Shown: positions 6,259 through 15,719, counted from the stretch's first letter. The stretch: 64,000 bases of DNA from Metabacillus_B sp050107715 (GCF_050107715.1 NZ_JBNILN010000008.1:1-64000); one strand, 5' to 3'. Program-made: numbers and translations. The notes: generated from the sequence alone by a model not told the origin.

Positions 6259-8427
6259 CTATTGACCGGAGAGCATCGTCAGTGAAACCCTGCCCTTTTG
6301 AACATCCACCGAGTCCACCCATACAGTTACGACATCGCCAACGCTTACCACATCCAGCGGATGCTTTACATATTGCCGGCTAAGCTTCGAAATATGGACC
6401 AATCCGTCCTGTTTTACCCCAATATCGATAAATGCGCCGAAATCCACGACATTTCTAACAGTACCCTGGAGCTCCAGCCCTTTGCTCAAATCTTCAAGCT
6501 TTAAAACGTTCTTCTTCAGCAATGGTTTTGCCGCCTCATCCCTCGGGTCACGGCCGGGCTGAATTAAAGCGTCACATATATCTTTAAGAGTAAGCTCGCC
6601 TATTCCAAATTCTGCTGCCGTCTCCTTAAGATTCAAACCTTGTATTTGTTCTTTTAGATTTGCGCTTCCCAAATCTTCAGCGGAAGCACCGAGGCGCTTA
6701 AGCAGGCCTGATACTTCTTTATAGCTCTCCGGATGAATGGACGTGCGGTCCAAAGGCTGGTCTCCGTCTATAATTCTCAGGAACCCTACCGCCTGTTCGT
6801 ATGTTTTCGCTCCCAGTCGGGGAATTCCTTTCAGCTGGGTCCTGTTTGTAATTTTTCCAAGCTCTTCTCTTTTCTTCACAATGTTCTGTGCCACTGTTTT
6901 TGACAGCCCTGATACATATTGAAGAAGAGCAGGGGATGCGGTGTTTACGTTGACACCTACTCTGTTAACTACAGTTTCCACGACAAATGTAAGGGAGTCA
7001 TTCAGGTTTTTCTGACTGACATCATGCTGGTATTGACCGACTCCAACAGACTTTGGATCGATTTTCACCAGCTCTGCAAGGGGATCCTGGAGCCTTCGGG
7101 CTATTGATACAGCACTTCTTTCTTCTACTTTTAAATCAGGGAATTCTTCTCTTGCTAAATCAGATGCGGAATAAACACTTGCTCCTGCCTCATTGACAAT
7201 CAGATAGGCAACGTCTTTGCCGGACTGTTCAATCGCATCTGCCACAAGCTGTTCGCTTTCTCTTGAAGCTGTTCCATTTCCTACAGCTATCACTTCAACG
7301 TTATGGGCATCGATTAATTTAAGTATGGCTTTGAGCGCTTCCTCCCGCTTATTCACTGGTGCATGAGGATAGATGACGCCAATATGCTCCACTTTACCGG
7401 TCTCTGTAACTACGGCCAGCTTGCAGCCAGTACGATAAGCGGGATCCAGCCCAAGTACGACTCTCCCTTTTAAAGGCGGCTGCAAAAGGAGATTTCGTAA
7501 GTTTTCTGAAAAAATGTGGATAGCCTGTGCGTCCGCTTTTTCGGTCAGCTCTTTTCTGATTTCTCTTTCCACGGATGGTTCGATCAGGCGCTTATATGCA
7601 TCCTCTATCGCTTCTTCCATGAGCTGTTTAACAGAGGTTTGTTTAGATCCGAGCTGTTTTTTGAATAAGTAGGAAAGGATTTGGTCGGCTGGCGGATTGA
7701 CCACTACTCTTAGTATCCCTTCTTTTTCCCCGCGGTTCATGGCTAATACCCGATGCGGTGCAGCCTTATGTACAGGTTCCTCGTACTCATAATACATTTC
7801 GTATACATTTTTTTCGTCTTTCGCCGGGTCTTTAGCAGATGTAGCAAGGATGCCCTTTTTTAAGGTTTGCTCCCGGATCCAATTTCGGTAAACCGGTTCA
7901 TCTGCAACCTTTTCCGCTACAATATCCTTCGCACCTTCTAAGGCAGCTTCAGCTGTTTCAACTTCTTTATCAGGATTAATAAAGCTTTTCGCCTTTTCCA
8001 GCGGCTCTTCAGAGGCTGGAAGCTGGATTAGCCATTCAGCCAGCGGTTCCAGCCCCTTTTCCTTTGCAACTGTGGCCTTTGTGCGCCGTTTTTGCTTAAA
8101 AGGCCGGTACAGATCTTCCACTTGCTGAAGCTTGACTGCGGACGAGATTTCGCTCTTCAATTCACCAGTGAGCTTTCCCTGCTCCTCGATTAGCCGGATT
8201 ACCTCTTCCTTACGGTTTTCGAGGTTCAGCATGTATTGCCATGACTCAGATATGTCGCGGATTTGCACTTCATCAAGCGCACCCGTTTTTTCTTTCCGGT
8301 AGCGTGCTATAAAAGGAACTGTATTCCCTTCCTCCAACAAATCAATCACACTTTTCACTTGTTTATAAGGGATTCCCAAATTTTCATTTAATACTTTCAG
8401 TAAACGTTCCTGATTTTCCAGTTCCAT
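6259..8427 (-). CDS. tex: Tex family RNA-binding transcription accessory protein
   Basis: A 722-residue Tex protein (B. subtilis YdcI), cytoplasmic and nucleic-acid binding. Domains in order: N-terminal helical Tex region, YqgF/RNase H-like domain (LGLDPAYRTGCKLAVV, about 328-345), tandem helix-hairpin-helix motifs (about 490-560), and a C-terminal S1 RNA-binding domain with VRNVVDFGAFIDIGV (about 655-669). Family length is normal. GGAGG lies 7 bases before the ATG. The gene is separated from rsbX by a hairpin and probably has its own promoter. Confidence 0.95.
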   Translation of the reverse strand: MELENQERLLKVLNENLGIPYKQVKSVIDLLEEGNTVPFIARYRKEKTGALDEVQIRDISESWQYMLNLENRKEEVIRLIEEQGKLTGELKSEISSAVKLQQVEDLYRPFKQKRRTKATVAKEKGLEPLAEWLIQLPASEEPLEKAKSFINPDKEVETAEAALEGAKDIVAEKVADEPVYRNWIREQTLKKGILATSAKDPAKDEKNVYEMYYEYEEPVHKAAPHRVLAMNRGEKEGILRVVVNPPADQILSYLFKKQLGSKQTSVKQLMEEAIEDAYKRLIEPSVEREIRKELTEKADAQAIHIFSENLRNLLLQPPLKGRVVLGLDPAYRTGCKLAVVTETGKVEHIGVIYPHAPVNKREEALKAILKLIDAHNVEVIAVGNGTASRESEQLVADAIEQSGKDVAYLIVNEAGASVYSASDLAREEFPDLKVEERSAVSIARRLQDPLAELVKIDPKSVGVGQYQHDVSQKNLNDSLTFVVETVVNRVGVNVNTASPALLQYVSGLSKTVAQNIVKKREELGKITNRTQLKGIPRLGAKTYEQAVGFLRIIDGDQPLDRTSIHPESYKEVSGLLKRLGASAEDLGSANLKEQIQGLNLKETAAEFGIGELTLKDICDALIQPGRDPRDEAAKPLLKKNVLKLEDLSKGLELQGTVRNVVDFGAFIDIGVKQDGLVHISKLSRQYVKHPLDVVSVGDVVTVWVDSVDVQKGRVSLTMLSGQ

Positions 8428-8499
8428 AATACATCCTCCGATAACTGAGATGGTTCTATCATATCAAAAATAGCAGGGACTTAAGCAATTGCAAAATAA

Positions 8500-8545
8500 A
8501 TAGCCGGTAAATTTTTTAAGCTCGTTAAAAAATTTGACCGGCTAT
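8500..8545 (-). terminator. Hairpin at the end of the sigB operon
   Basis: ATAGCCGGT with AATTTTTTAA, a short loop and the matching TTAAAAAATT with ACCGGCTAT make a long stem that contains the rsbX stop codon. It closes the rsbR-rsbX transcription unit. Confidence 0.7.
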
Positions 8546-9124
8546 ATAAGTGAGATCATCATCGCGATCTTCCGTATGGGACATTAACGCTTCAGAAATG
8601 TCTTCTACCGTCGCATAGTCACGCAGAAGTGACTTTATGGCAGATACCTTTAAGCCATCTGAATGGACAATGAATTTTGCACCTGGCTGATATTGGTAGG
8701 AGTTTACTTTAAATTTTTGAGGTTTGCCGGACATGTAACCGAGGACGGGCAGTGGATAGACGAAGTCTCCTGCAGGATTGTACATGACAAAACGTATATT
8801 GCCAATCGATCCATAAGCTAGCCGCTGATCGGAAAACGTCATTTTAAATATGGATACCGTAGCGCCCCGCTTCGTTTTCAGTTCCTCATTGCAGCGGATT
8901 AGCAGCTGGTTTATGTCTTCTTCATGGTATCTTTCCACTATATCACTGATGGCCTGCGAAGATTCATGAGCCAGTTCCCCGCTTCCCAGTCCATCCGCCA
9001 ATACACAAACGAAGTACTTATCCGTTGTTTTCATAAAAAAACTGTCGCCGCACTGGGACTTTCCTTTTTTCTGCAGCTGAAAAGCCAGAGCTTGAATGCG
9101 TTCGTTCGTTTCACGGACGATCAT
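8525..9124 (-). CDS. rsbX: PP2C-type phosphatase RsbX
   Basis: A 199-residue PP2C-like phosphatase. CGDSFFMK (about 25-32) and LADGLGSGELAHESS (about 43-57) give the N-terminal metal-binding aspartates; the C-terminal DDDLTYI gives the last. In B. subtilis RsbX removes phosphate from RsbS and RsbR and so resets the stressosome after environmental stress. It overlaps sigB by 4 bases (ATGA) and is last in the operon, as in B. subtilis. Confidence 0.95.
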   Translation of the reverse strand: MIVRETNERIQALAFQLQKKGKSQCGDSFFMKTTDKYFVCVLADGLGSGELAHESSQAISDIVERYHEEDINQLLIRCNEELKTKRGATVSIFKMTFSDQRLAYGSIGNIRFVMYNPAGDFVYPLPVLGYMSGKPQKFKVNSYQYQPGAKFIVHSDGLKVSAIKSLLRDYATVEDISEALMSHTEDRDDDLTYIAGQIF

Positions 9125-9912
9125 TGATAATACTCCACTGACTTATCAGCTGCCAGAGCTTCCTTCAGCTTATGAATGGCTCTCCTTTGAAGGCGTGAAA
9201 CATGCATTTGCGAGATACCCAGTTCTTCGCCAGCTTCTTTTTGGCTTTTATTGTCGATAAACGTAAGCTGGATAATTTGTTTTTCCCGTTCAGATAAAAC
9301 GTGAAGAACGCTTTCCAGCATCATTCGCTGATTAACCCGTTCAAATCCGTCATCCTGAGAACCGACGATATCCAGGATGGTAACGGTGCTGCCGTCAGGA
9401 TCCGCTTCAATGGAGTGATCAACGGAAAGCGCCTGATAGCTTTTTCCCATCTCCATCGTTTCAAGGACCTCTTCCTCTGTCACCTGAAGATAATCTGCTA
9501 TTTCATAAACTTTCGGTGAGCGCTGCAGACTGTTTGTCAGTTCATCTACAGCTGCTTTAATCTTCGGTCCGAGCTCTTTTATTCTTCTTGGCACATGAAC
9601 GCTCCACGTCTTATCGCGCAGAAACCGCTTGATTTCCCCGATAATGGTTGGAATCGCAAAAGCCTCGAAGGATTTTCCGACCTCTGAGTCGTATCTTCTG
9701 ATAGCGCCTAAAAGACCGATCATTCCTACCTGCAGCAGGTCTTCGTGAAAACTTTTACCGCGGGAATATTTCTTAGCCAGCGTTTCCACAAGCCCTCTGT
9801 AGTGATGGACAAGATCCGTCTGAGCCTGGTCATCCTGTGTTTCCTGGTAAGCGGTTATCAGTTCGTTTACTTGCTCCTTAGTTAGCTTCGTAGTTTGTGA
9901 TGGTTGTGTCAT
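9121..9912 (-). CDS. sigB: RNA polymerase sigma factor SigB
   Basis: A 263-residue general-stress sigma factor. It begins MTQPSQTTKLTKEQV, contains region 2 (DLLQVGMIGLLGAIRRYD...FAIPTIIGEIKRFLRDKTW), the WSVHVPRRIKE linker and region 4 with the helix-turn-helix SQKEAGEELGISQMHVSRL. SigB drives the general stress regulon when released from the anti-sigma factor RsbW. It overlaps rsbW by 35 bases. The sigma-B promoter before rsbV implies positive autoregulation. Confidence 0.98.
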   Translation of the reverse strand: MTQPSQTTKLTKEQVNELITAYQETQDDQAQTDLVHHYRGLVETLAKKYSRGKSFHEDLLQVGMIGLLGAIRRYDSEVGKSFEAFAIPTIIGEIKRFLRDKTWSVHVPRRIKELGPKIKAAVDELTNSLQRSPKVYEIADYLQVTEEEVLETMEMGKSYQALSVDHSIEADPDGSTVTILDIVGSQDDGFERVNQRMMLESVLHVLSEREKQIIQLTFIDNKSQKEAGEELGISQMHVSRLQRRAIHKLKEALAADKSVEYYQ

Positions 9913-10360
9913 GATTCACCCGCTCCCCATTTAAGAACTTGGTTAAAAATACGGTGACTCCTGTGCTGATTTGCACCCGGACCTCATCCATGAGCGTTTC
10001 CATCAAGTAAAGGCCTAACCCTCCTTCCGGCAGGGAATCTACACTGGAACCTGAAGAATAAGGCCCTAACTCCTTTTTCTTCTCTTCAAAATTGAAGCTT
10101 TGTCCAGTATCAGAAACCATTACTTCAAGCCGGTCTTCATATAACCCAAAACCAATGGTTACTTCACCTTTATCTACATTTTTATAAGCATGCTGCACTG
10201 CGTTCGTGCACGCTTCGCTTGTGGCAATTTTCAAATCTTCAATTTCATCATATGAGTAACCCATGCGGCTCGCAATGCCGGAAAGTGTAAGCCTTACAAT
10301 GCCAACATATTCTGGTCTTGCAGGAATCTTCATTTCAATGTAGTCCACAATTGAATTCAT
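9878..10360 (-). CDS. rsbW: Anti-sigma-B factor and kinase RsbW
   Basis: A 160-residue GHKL serine kinase that binds SigB and phosphorylates RsbV. The N box IATSEACTNAVQHAY (about 48-62), the G1-type VSDTGQSF (about 87-94) and GGLGLYLME (about 114-122) are intact. It overlaps rsbV by 4 bases and sigB by 35, consistent with translational coupling of the partners. Confidence 0.97.
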   Translation of the reverse strand: MNSIVDYIEMKIPARPEYVGIVRLTLSGIASRMGYSYDEIEDLKIATSEACTNAVQHAYKNVDKGEVTIGFGLYEDRLEVMVSDTGQSFNFEEKKKELGPYSSGSSVDSLPEGGLGLYLMETLMDEVRVQISTGVTVFLTKFLNGERVNHDTTITNYEAN

Positions 10361-10689
10361 TGTACCCCACCCTCTGCTTTTGATGAAATATCGATGATGT
10401 CATTAAGACCTGTGATTGTGAATAGTCTTTCCAGACGTTCTGATAACTCGACAAGCTGCAGTTCGCCGTTATTCTTGCGCACATTTTTGAGGAGTCCAAC
10501 AAATACTCCGAGCCCTGTGCTGTCCATATACGAAACATCCCGGAGATTGATGACAAGCTTCGGTTCGCTTTCATCTGCTAGCGGGAGGAGTTCCTCTCTA
10601 AGCTTTGGAGCTGTATAAGCGTCAATTTCACCAGCAACCGTTACCTTCGTGTGCTGATCCATATTTTCAATAACTGTCTTTAAATTCAT
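10357..10689 (-). CDS. rsbV: Anti-anti-sigma factor RsbV
   Basis: A 110-residue STAS protein. The phosphorylatable serine is in SYMDSTGLGVF (about residues 53-63). Unphosphorylated RsbV takes RsbW away from SigB. It is the first gene after the internal sigma-B promoter at 10732-10757. Confidence 0.97.
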   Translation of the reverse strand: MNLKTVIENMDQHTKVTVAGEIDAYTAPKLREELLPLADESEPKLVINLRDVSYMDSTGLGVFVGLLKNVRKNNGELQLVELSERLERLFTITGLNDIIDISSKAEGGVQ

Positions 10690-10731
10690 CTATAGTCACC
10701 TCAGACCAATACAATTTATGCTACTAGTTTC

Positions 10732-10757
10732 CTACCCTTTGCCATAAACTATTAAAC
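10732..10757 (-). promoter_or_regulatory. Sigma-B promoter driving rsbV-rsbW-sigB-rsbX
   Basis: On the minus strand GTTTAA (10752-10757), a 14-base spacer and GGGTAG (10732-10737) match the sigma-B consensus GTTTAA-N12-15-GGGTAT. It overlaps the rsbU stop codon and lies about 43 bases before rsbV, exactly where B. subtilis has its autoregulatory promoter. Confidence 0.88.
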
Positions 10758-11759
10758 ATTTCTGCGGATAATAATAAAGGTAAAATCATCCCTTAATTGA
10801 AAGTCCTGCATAGATAAGAATTCCTTATAAATCGTGTCTGCAATTTTCTGAGCCGGCAGATGCTCATATTTTCTGATCATGTCAGTAATATGACTTCTCT
10901 CAACAAACTCTTCCTCCGATTTGCTTTCGGAGACGCCATCTGACAGCAGAACGACCATATCTCCTTTTTCTACCTTAAGGTCATACTGCATGTACTTCAC
11001 ATTCTGGTCAACGCCAAGCACAAGACCTTTTGCATCCAGATCAGCAAAACGGTCTTTTTCCTTGCAGTAATAAAATCCCGGCTCATGGCCGGCTGAAGCA
11101 TAGGAAAACTCGTGGGAGTGAAGATCATACATTCCATAGAACATCGTGATAAACATACTCGGGTCCACATTCTGTTCTACTACCCGGTTTAAATTTTCCA
11201 AAACATACCCAGGATCTTTCCTTGATTCGGGAAGACTGTCCATTGTGTATTTGATCATCGACATACAAAGGGCAGCCGGGATGCCTTTCCCAATCACATC
11301 CGCCAGCGCTATACTAATATGTTTGTCATCCTGGACAAAATGATGATAATCTCCGTTCATCTGTTTGGACGGAATGCTTACAGCTCCGATATCGAGAGCA
11401 TCGCACACAGGAATTTTCGTTTCAAGCAGGGTCTGCTGAACATTGGCAGCAATCTCAATCTCAGATTTAATCTCCAGCTGCTTATCCCTTAAAATCTGAT
11501 GCTCCTGATAAGCAAGCCCGTATCCTATCATCACTTCAAGAAGGAAATCCAGGGAATTCAGGACATCATTTTGGATGTCCGGATACAGTTCCTGAAGGAC
11601 CTTCCTGTGTATGCTGACAATCTCTTCAGGCGGAATTTGCTGCTGCAGCGTCTGCCTGCTGAATTTCTGCCCCTGATAAAGTGCCGTCTCTGTCATCTCA
11701 TTTATATAATTATGAAGCAATTCACGATACTTCGTTTCTACAACTTCCTTGAATTCCAT
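10752..11759 (-). CDS. rsbU: PP2C phosphatase RsbU
   Basis: A 335-residue phosphatase that dephosphorylates RsbV when activated by RsbT. An N-terminal helical RsbT-binding domain of about 80 residues precedes the PP2C domain with MNGDYHHFVQDD (about 133-144), ALADVIGKGIPAALCMSM, SDGVSES and the terminal DDFTFIIIRR. Normal length for the family. It lies 10 bases downstream of rsbT. Confidence 0.97.
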   Translation of the reverse strand: MEFKEVVETKYRELLHNYINEMTETALYQGQKFSRQTLQQQIPPEEIVSIHRKVLQELYPDIQNDVLNSLDFLLEVMIGYGLAYQEHQILRDKQLEIKSEIEIAANVQQTLLETKIPVCDALDIGAVSIPSKQMNGDYHHFVQDDKHISIALADVIGKGIPAALCMSMIKYTMDSLPESRKDPGYVLENLNRVVEQNVDPSMFITMFYGMYDLHSHEFSYASAGHEPGFYYCKEKDRFADLDAKGLVLGVDQNVKYMQYDLKVEKGDMVVLLSDGVSESKSEEEFVERSHITDMIRKYEHLPAQKIADTIYKEFLSMQDFQLRDDFTFIIIRRNV

Positions 11760-11769
11760 AATCAGCCTC

Positions 11770-12171
11770 CTAGCGAAGCCATTTGACCGCCCTTATGTCG
11801 GTCCCTTCTCCAGCAGCAGACTGAATGTTAAACTCATCCATCAGCCGTTTCACACCTGGCAACCCGGCGCCAAGTCCTCCTGAGGTCGAAAATCCATCTT
11901 CCATTACCTTTCTGATATCAGGAATTCCAGGACCGCTATCAATGGCTATTATTTTCAGTCCTCTTTTGCCGTATTCTTCTATTTGTTCTATACAAAGCTG
12001 GCCCTGGCCGGCATATAGATAAATGTTTCTTGCCAATTCAGAGATGGCGGTGGTTATTCTTGCCTGGTCGACCGTTCCGAAGCCAAGCTCCTTCGCTACA
12101 TTGCGCCCCAGCTGCCGCGCTGCAACGATATCCCACTCAGTCACTATTTTCACGCAGGATTGGTTGTCCAT
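11770..12171 (-). CDS. rsbT: Serine/threonine kinase RsbT, stressosome output switch
   Basis: A 133-residue GHKL-type kinase that phosphorylates RsbR and RsbS, leaves the stressosome, and then activates RsbU. The N box AISELARNIYLYA (about 42-54), DSGPGIPD (about 78-85) and GLGAGLPGVKRLMD (about 95-108) are all visible. Three bases separate it from rsbS. Confidence 0.97.
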   Translation of the reverse strand: MDNQSCVKIVTEWDIVAARQLGRNVAKELGFGTVDQARITTAISELARNIYLYAGQGQLCIEQIEEYGKRGLKIIAIDSGPGIPDIRKVMEDGFSTSGGLGAGLPGVKRLMDEFNIQSAAGEGTDIRAVKWLR

Positions 12172-12174
12172 TGG

Positions 12175-12540
12175 CTATTCCCCCAATTCCTGCTGAAGTG
12201 TCTCAAGTCCTTTTTCTAAATCTAGTGCGGTTTTTACATCCTCCAGCTGAATGCCGAGCTCAATCAGCGTTATAGCTACAGCAGGCTGGATGCCTGTAAG
12301 AACAACCGCTGCGCCCATTAATTTGGACATGCTGATCACATCTCCAAGAACCTTGGCGATAAACGAATCAATCACATCAACAGAAGTCAGATCAATGACG
12401 ACTCCATTTGCTCCTGTTTCGTGAATTTTGTGAAGCAGATCTTCCTGGAATTGCAGAGCGGTTTGATCATCCAGCTCCCATTGTATGGAAATGAGCAGAC
12501 AATCTTTTAATTTAAGGATAGGTATTCTAGGCGTTCTCAT
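12175..12540 (-). CDS. rsbS: Stressosome STAS protein RsbS
   Basis: A 121-residue single-domain STAS protein, the stressosome scaffold that holds RsbT. The RsbT-phosphorylated serine is in DVIDSFIAKVLGDV (about 54-67). Its start overlaps the rsbR end by 4 bases. Confidence 0.97.
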   Translation of the reverse strand: MRTPRIPILKLKDCLLISIQWELDDQTALQFQEDLLHKIHETGANGVVIDLTSVDVIDSFIAKVLGDVISMSKLMGAAVVLTGIQPAVAITLIELGIQLEDVKTALDLEKGLETLQQELGE

Positions 12541-13373
12541 TCTGATTCCCCCGTTGAAACAATATTTCTATTGGTCATTTCCAATGCCGCTTCAATACCT
12601 TTTTGAAGTGAATTTTTCGTCGTAATCTGATTTAGGCTGATTCCGAGATTCACAATTGTCTGAGCGATTTCCGGGCGAATACCGACAAGAAGGCACTTTG
12701 CCCCTACCAGCCGAACCGCTTCTGATGCCTGAATGATATGGTGAGCGACCATTGTATCCACTACCGGTACGCCGGTTATATCGATCAGCACGACTTGCGA
12801 GCGGTGCTTTACAACGCCATCGAGCAGATTTTCCATGATTCGTTTCGCTCTTTCAGTATCAATCGTGCCGACTAAAGGCATGACCGTTATATGTTCGAAA
12901 ACAGGAATAAGAGGGGCGGATAATTCCTGCAGGGCAATTTTCTGCAGTGAGACCGTCCTTTCCCATGAAGATGCATATTCAAAAAGCAGTTCTTCTGACA
13001 ATGGGGAGAATTCCCGGTCAAATTCCCAGACCAATTGCATCTTGCGGTCTTCTGAAGCGTCCTTTGTCATGCCGGAAAAAATAATGATGCCGAGCTTCTT
13101 CATTCCTTTTGTGATAAAAGTAAGCGACCAGCCTGCCTGAACCAGGCGCGCAGTGAACCCGGAAAGAAGATCATCCAGGCTTTCAGCGGACCCTTCCATA
13201 TACTGAAGAAGAATACTCAAAAACTCCTGCGCTGTTTTACGGTAGGCTGATTCAGACATAAGCTCTGAATATTTACGGTCATCCAGCTCTTTAAGCGCTT
13301 CATGCCATTCTTCAAGGATTTCCGTCTGGTTCCCGCGTATATAATCTGCAATTGATTGGTCCTTCTGCGCCAT
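12537..13373 (-). CDS. rsbR: Stressosome sensor RsbR (RsbRA)
   Basis: A 278-residue stressosome co-antagonist. The N-terminal half is the non-haem globin-like sensor domain. The C-terminal STAS domain (about 155-270) has VVLIDITGVPVVDTMVAHHI, with the threonines phosphorylated by RsbT. It is the first gene of the rsb operon, after a gap of 222 bases to mazF that contains the mazF terminator. Confidence 0.96.
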   Translation of the reverse strand: MAQKDQSIADYIRGNQTEILEEWHEALKELDDRKYSELMSESAYRKTAQEFLSILLQYMEGSAESLDDLLSGFTARLVQAGWSLTFITKGMKKLGIIIFSGMTKDASEDRKMQLVWEFDREFSPLSEELLFEYASSWERTVSLQKIALQELSAPLIPVFEHITVMPLVGTIDTERAKRIMENLLDGVVKHRSQVVLIDITGVPVVDTMVAHHIIQASEAVRLVGAKCLLVGIRPEIAQTIVNLGISLNQITTKNSLQKGIEAALEMTNRNIVSTGESE

Positions 13374-13542
13374 GTTAAACCCCCCTTATTCCCGATAGGT
13401 TAAATAACCATACTGCTCATATTATACCTATTTATGTAAACAAAAAAAAGGAATCTGCCGGTAAAACTTGTTTCCAACTTGTGGGCTTTTGGCTAATCCC
13501 AGTCGTAGCCCGGCCCCGCTTCCCTTAATAGAATAAAATATA

Positions 13543-13581
13543 GTAAAAAGGAAGCTGCCGGATAGAGCAGCTCCCTTTTTT
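13543..13581 (-). terminator. Terminator between mazF and rsbR
   Basis: Minus-strand hairpin GGGAGCTGC ... GCAGCTTCC followed by TTTTTA, 15 bases after the mazF stop codon. The rsb operon may still be reached by readthrough, as in B. subtilis. Confidence 0.75.
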
Positions 13582-13595
13582 CCATTCGTATGTGC

Positions 13596-13946
13596 TTAAA
13601 AGTCAATAAGTCCGAGGCTAATCTGTAAGGCTTCGTCCACTTTATCCATCATTTCATCATCAAGATGAGTAATCTTATCCGTTAGTCTCTGTTTATCTAT
13701 GGTACGGATTTGCTCAAGCAAAATGACAGAATCCCGTTCAAACCCATAGCGCTTTGCATCAATCTCGACATGAGTCGGCAATTTTGCCTTTTGAATCTGA
13801 GCAGTTATCGCTGCAACAATGACAGTAGGACTAAACCGGTTCCCGATATCGTTTTGAATGATTAAAACTGGACGAACGCCACCCTGTTCAGAACCCACCA
13901 CAGGAGATAAATCAGCAAAATAAACGTCGCCGCGTTTAACAATCAA
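13596..13946 (-). CDS. ndoA: mRNA interferase toxin MazF/EndoA
   Basis: A 116-residue type II toxin endoribonuclease, as long as B. subtilis EndoA (NdoA/MazF), which cleaves RNA at UACAU. The sequence VKRGDVYFADLSPVVGSEQGG...RPVLIIQNDIGN is the family signature. It follows its antitoxin gene by 4 bases. This pair is chromosomal and conserved next to alr in Bacillus. Confidence 0.96.
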   Translation of the reverse strand: MIVKRGDVYFADLSPVVGSEQGGVRPVLIIQNDIGNRFSPTVIVAAITAQIQKAKLPTHVEIDAKRYGFERDSVILLEQIRTIDKQRLTDKITHLDDEMMDKVDEALQISLGLIDF

Positions 13947-13950
13947 AGGA

Positions 13951-14238
13951 TCAACCTCCGCTTACTAAGCGGTCTACGGTATGATCAGCCTCTGATTCTG
14001 CCATGAAAGCTTCGGAAGCAATATTGAGGTTAATCTTGGCCATTTCCATGTATCCGCGTCTCATGGATTCACGGATTTGGCGTTTTTTGCGTTCACGAAG
14101 ATACATTTTTGTCGCCTGATAAATAAGCTCGCTTCGATTTCCGTTCTCTTGTTTGACAAGACTGTCCAATTCTGACACTAATGTCTGCGGTAAGCGGATC
14201 ATAATTTCAGTCGTTGCGCTGGATTCAGACACAAACAT
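13951..14238 (-). CDS. ndoAI: Antitoxin EndoAI/MazE
   Basis: A 95-residue antitoxin. The N-terminal ribbon-helix-helix (TTEIMIRLPQTLVSELDSL) binds DNA; the C-terminal part (RRGYMEMAKINLNIASEA) blocks the toxin RNA site and is nearly identical to B. subtilis EndoAI. The chosen ATG follows GGAGG by 3-4 bases; an in-frame ATG at 14259 has no such site. Confidence 0.94.
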   Translation of the reverse strand: MFVSESSATTEIMIRLPQTLVSELDSLVKQENGNRSELIYQATKMYLRERKKRQIRESMRRGYMEMAKINLNIASEAFMAESEADHTVDRLVSGG

Positions 14239-14365
14239 ACACCTCCACCAAACTTGCACACCCGTTATTCAATTCCATAGTCAATCATACCACTATTCAT
14301 GAGAGAAGCAAACTATTTTCTAAATTGTCTCTTAATGGAAAGCAGCCATGACCAAGCCCTATCCA

Positions 14366-15544
14366 TCAGCCTTTCGAAGCTGAATGTGATTGGATAATGG
14401 GGTTCCTAACTTCCATTATACTCTTATTCCGCAAAAACATACGGGGGACTCGGGCCGACAAAATACAAGGGATTTCGTAATTAATCGTTTCGAGGCGGTC
14501 TGCTATTTCGTCAATCGGAATATATTCTTCTGCCTGTCTTCCAATCAGCGTAACTTTAGTCCCCTCCGGCATTTTTTCCGGAAGCCTGATCATACACTGA
14601 TCCATGCAAATTCTGCCGATTATTTGAACCCGCTTTCCCCCTGCAATTACCTCCGACTCTTTCAGCTGCCGCAGCCAGCCGTCCGCATAGCCGACCGGCA
14701 GCGTCCCGATCCACTCATCTTCCTGCGCTGTATAAGTGGCACCGTAGCTTACCTTTCCGCCCTTTGGAAGCTTTTTAACATGAACGATTTTCGTATGGAG
14801 CGAAAGGGCCTCTTGCAGCGAATAGGGAAGCTCTTTATTCATTTCCTTTGAAGGGGACAGGCCATACATCGCAATTCCAAGTCTGACAGTATTAAAAATA
14901 CGGTCCTTAAACCGGAGACCGGCCGCACTGTTGGCACAGTGAATCAGCCATTCTTTATTGCTGATCCCTCCCAAAAGCTTTTTAAAAGCAGCAAATTGGC
15001 AGTCGGTATAATCTGATTCCAGCTCATCCGCTGCAGCAAAGTGAGTAAAGATTCCACGGACGCTGAGACTCGAAGAATCGGCAGCAAACTGAATGAGTTC
15101 GTCCAATTCCTCTTTTTCAGTAATCCCAAGCCTCCCCATGCCTGTATCCAGCTTAATATGAAATTGAAGAACTCCTTCTTTTGCAAACTGCTCTGCCTTT
15201 TTTACCCATTCCAGTGAGATTGCTGTGAGTGTGATGTCATAGTCTATGCTTACCTGAACATCCTCTGGTCTTGAAGCACCCAGAACAAGAATCGGCACCT
15301 TCATCCCTTTTTCTCTTAAGGAAATAGCTTCATCTACGAATGCTACAGCAAGCATATCAGCCCCTGCTTCAAGAGCGGCACAGGCAACTTCATAATCTCC
15401 ATGCCCATATGCATTTGCCTTAACAACCGCAATGACCGTCCCTTCCCCTCCAAGATGCTCCACCATGCTCTTTACATTGTATTCAATGGCGTCCAAATTA
15501 ATTTCTGCCCAAGTATCACGGTAAAAAGAAACATTCTCATTCAT
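14366..15544 (-). CDS. alr: Alanine racemase
   Basis: PLP enzyme interconverting L- and D-alanine for peptidoglycan. Lys42 in VVKANAYGHG binds PLP, and the second catalytic tyrosine is in KVSYGATYTA. From the ATG at 15544 it has 392 residues, slightly longer than usual because of a C-terminal tail after the barrel. A TTG at 15565 extends the frame but lacks a ribosome site. It lies between ydcC and mazE as in B. subtilis. Confidence 0.96.
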   Translation of the reverse strand: MNENVSFYRDTWAEINLDAIEYNVKSMVEHLGGEGTVIAVVKANAYGHGDYEVACAALEAGADMLAVAFVDEAISLREKGMKVPILVLGASRPEDVQVSIDYDITLTAISLEWVKKAEQFAKEGVLQFHIKLDTGMGRLGITEKEELDELIQFAADSSSLSVRGIFTHFAAADELESDYTDCQFAAFKKLLGGISNKEWLIHCANSAAGLRFKDRIFNTVRLGIAMYGLSPSKEMNKELPYSLQEALSLHTKIVHVKKLPKGGKVSYGATYTAQEDEWIGTLPVGYADGWLRQLKESEVIAGGKRVQIIGRICMDQCMIRLPEKMPEGTKVTLIGRQAEEYIPIDEIADRLETINYEIPCILSARVPRMFLRNKSIMEVRNPIIQSHSASKG

Positions 15545-15719
15545 TCCCTGCTCATCCTCCGCCAAAATTTAACCTATTAACGATTATCCGATTCCGGCAC
15601 TGCACTTGTCAAACAGAGGGCTGGAACGGAAATGATTTTCCGGCGAAGGCGTTTACTGAGATTACCCGGCCTTGTTTATGAACCAAACGTTTTAAGAACA
15701 GTGCAGCAGAATGACTGAA

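Noticed and set aside
6070..6285. 71-codon plus-strand frame between cmpA and tex
   Set aside because: No ribosome site, no family resemblance, overlaps the tex 3' end.
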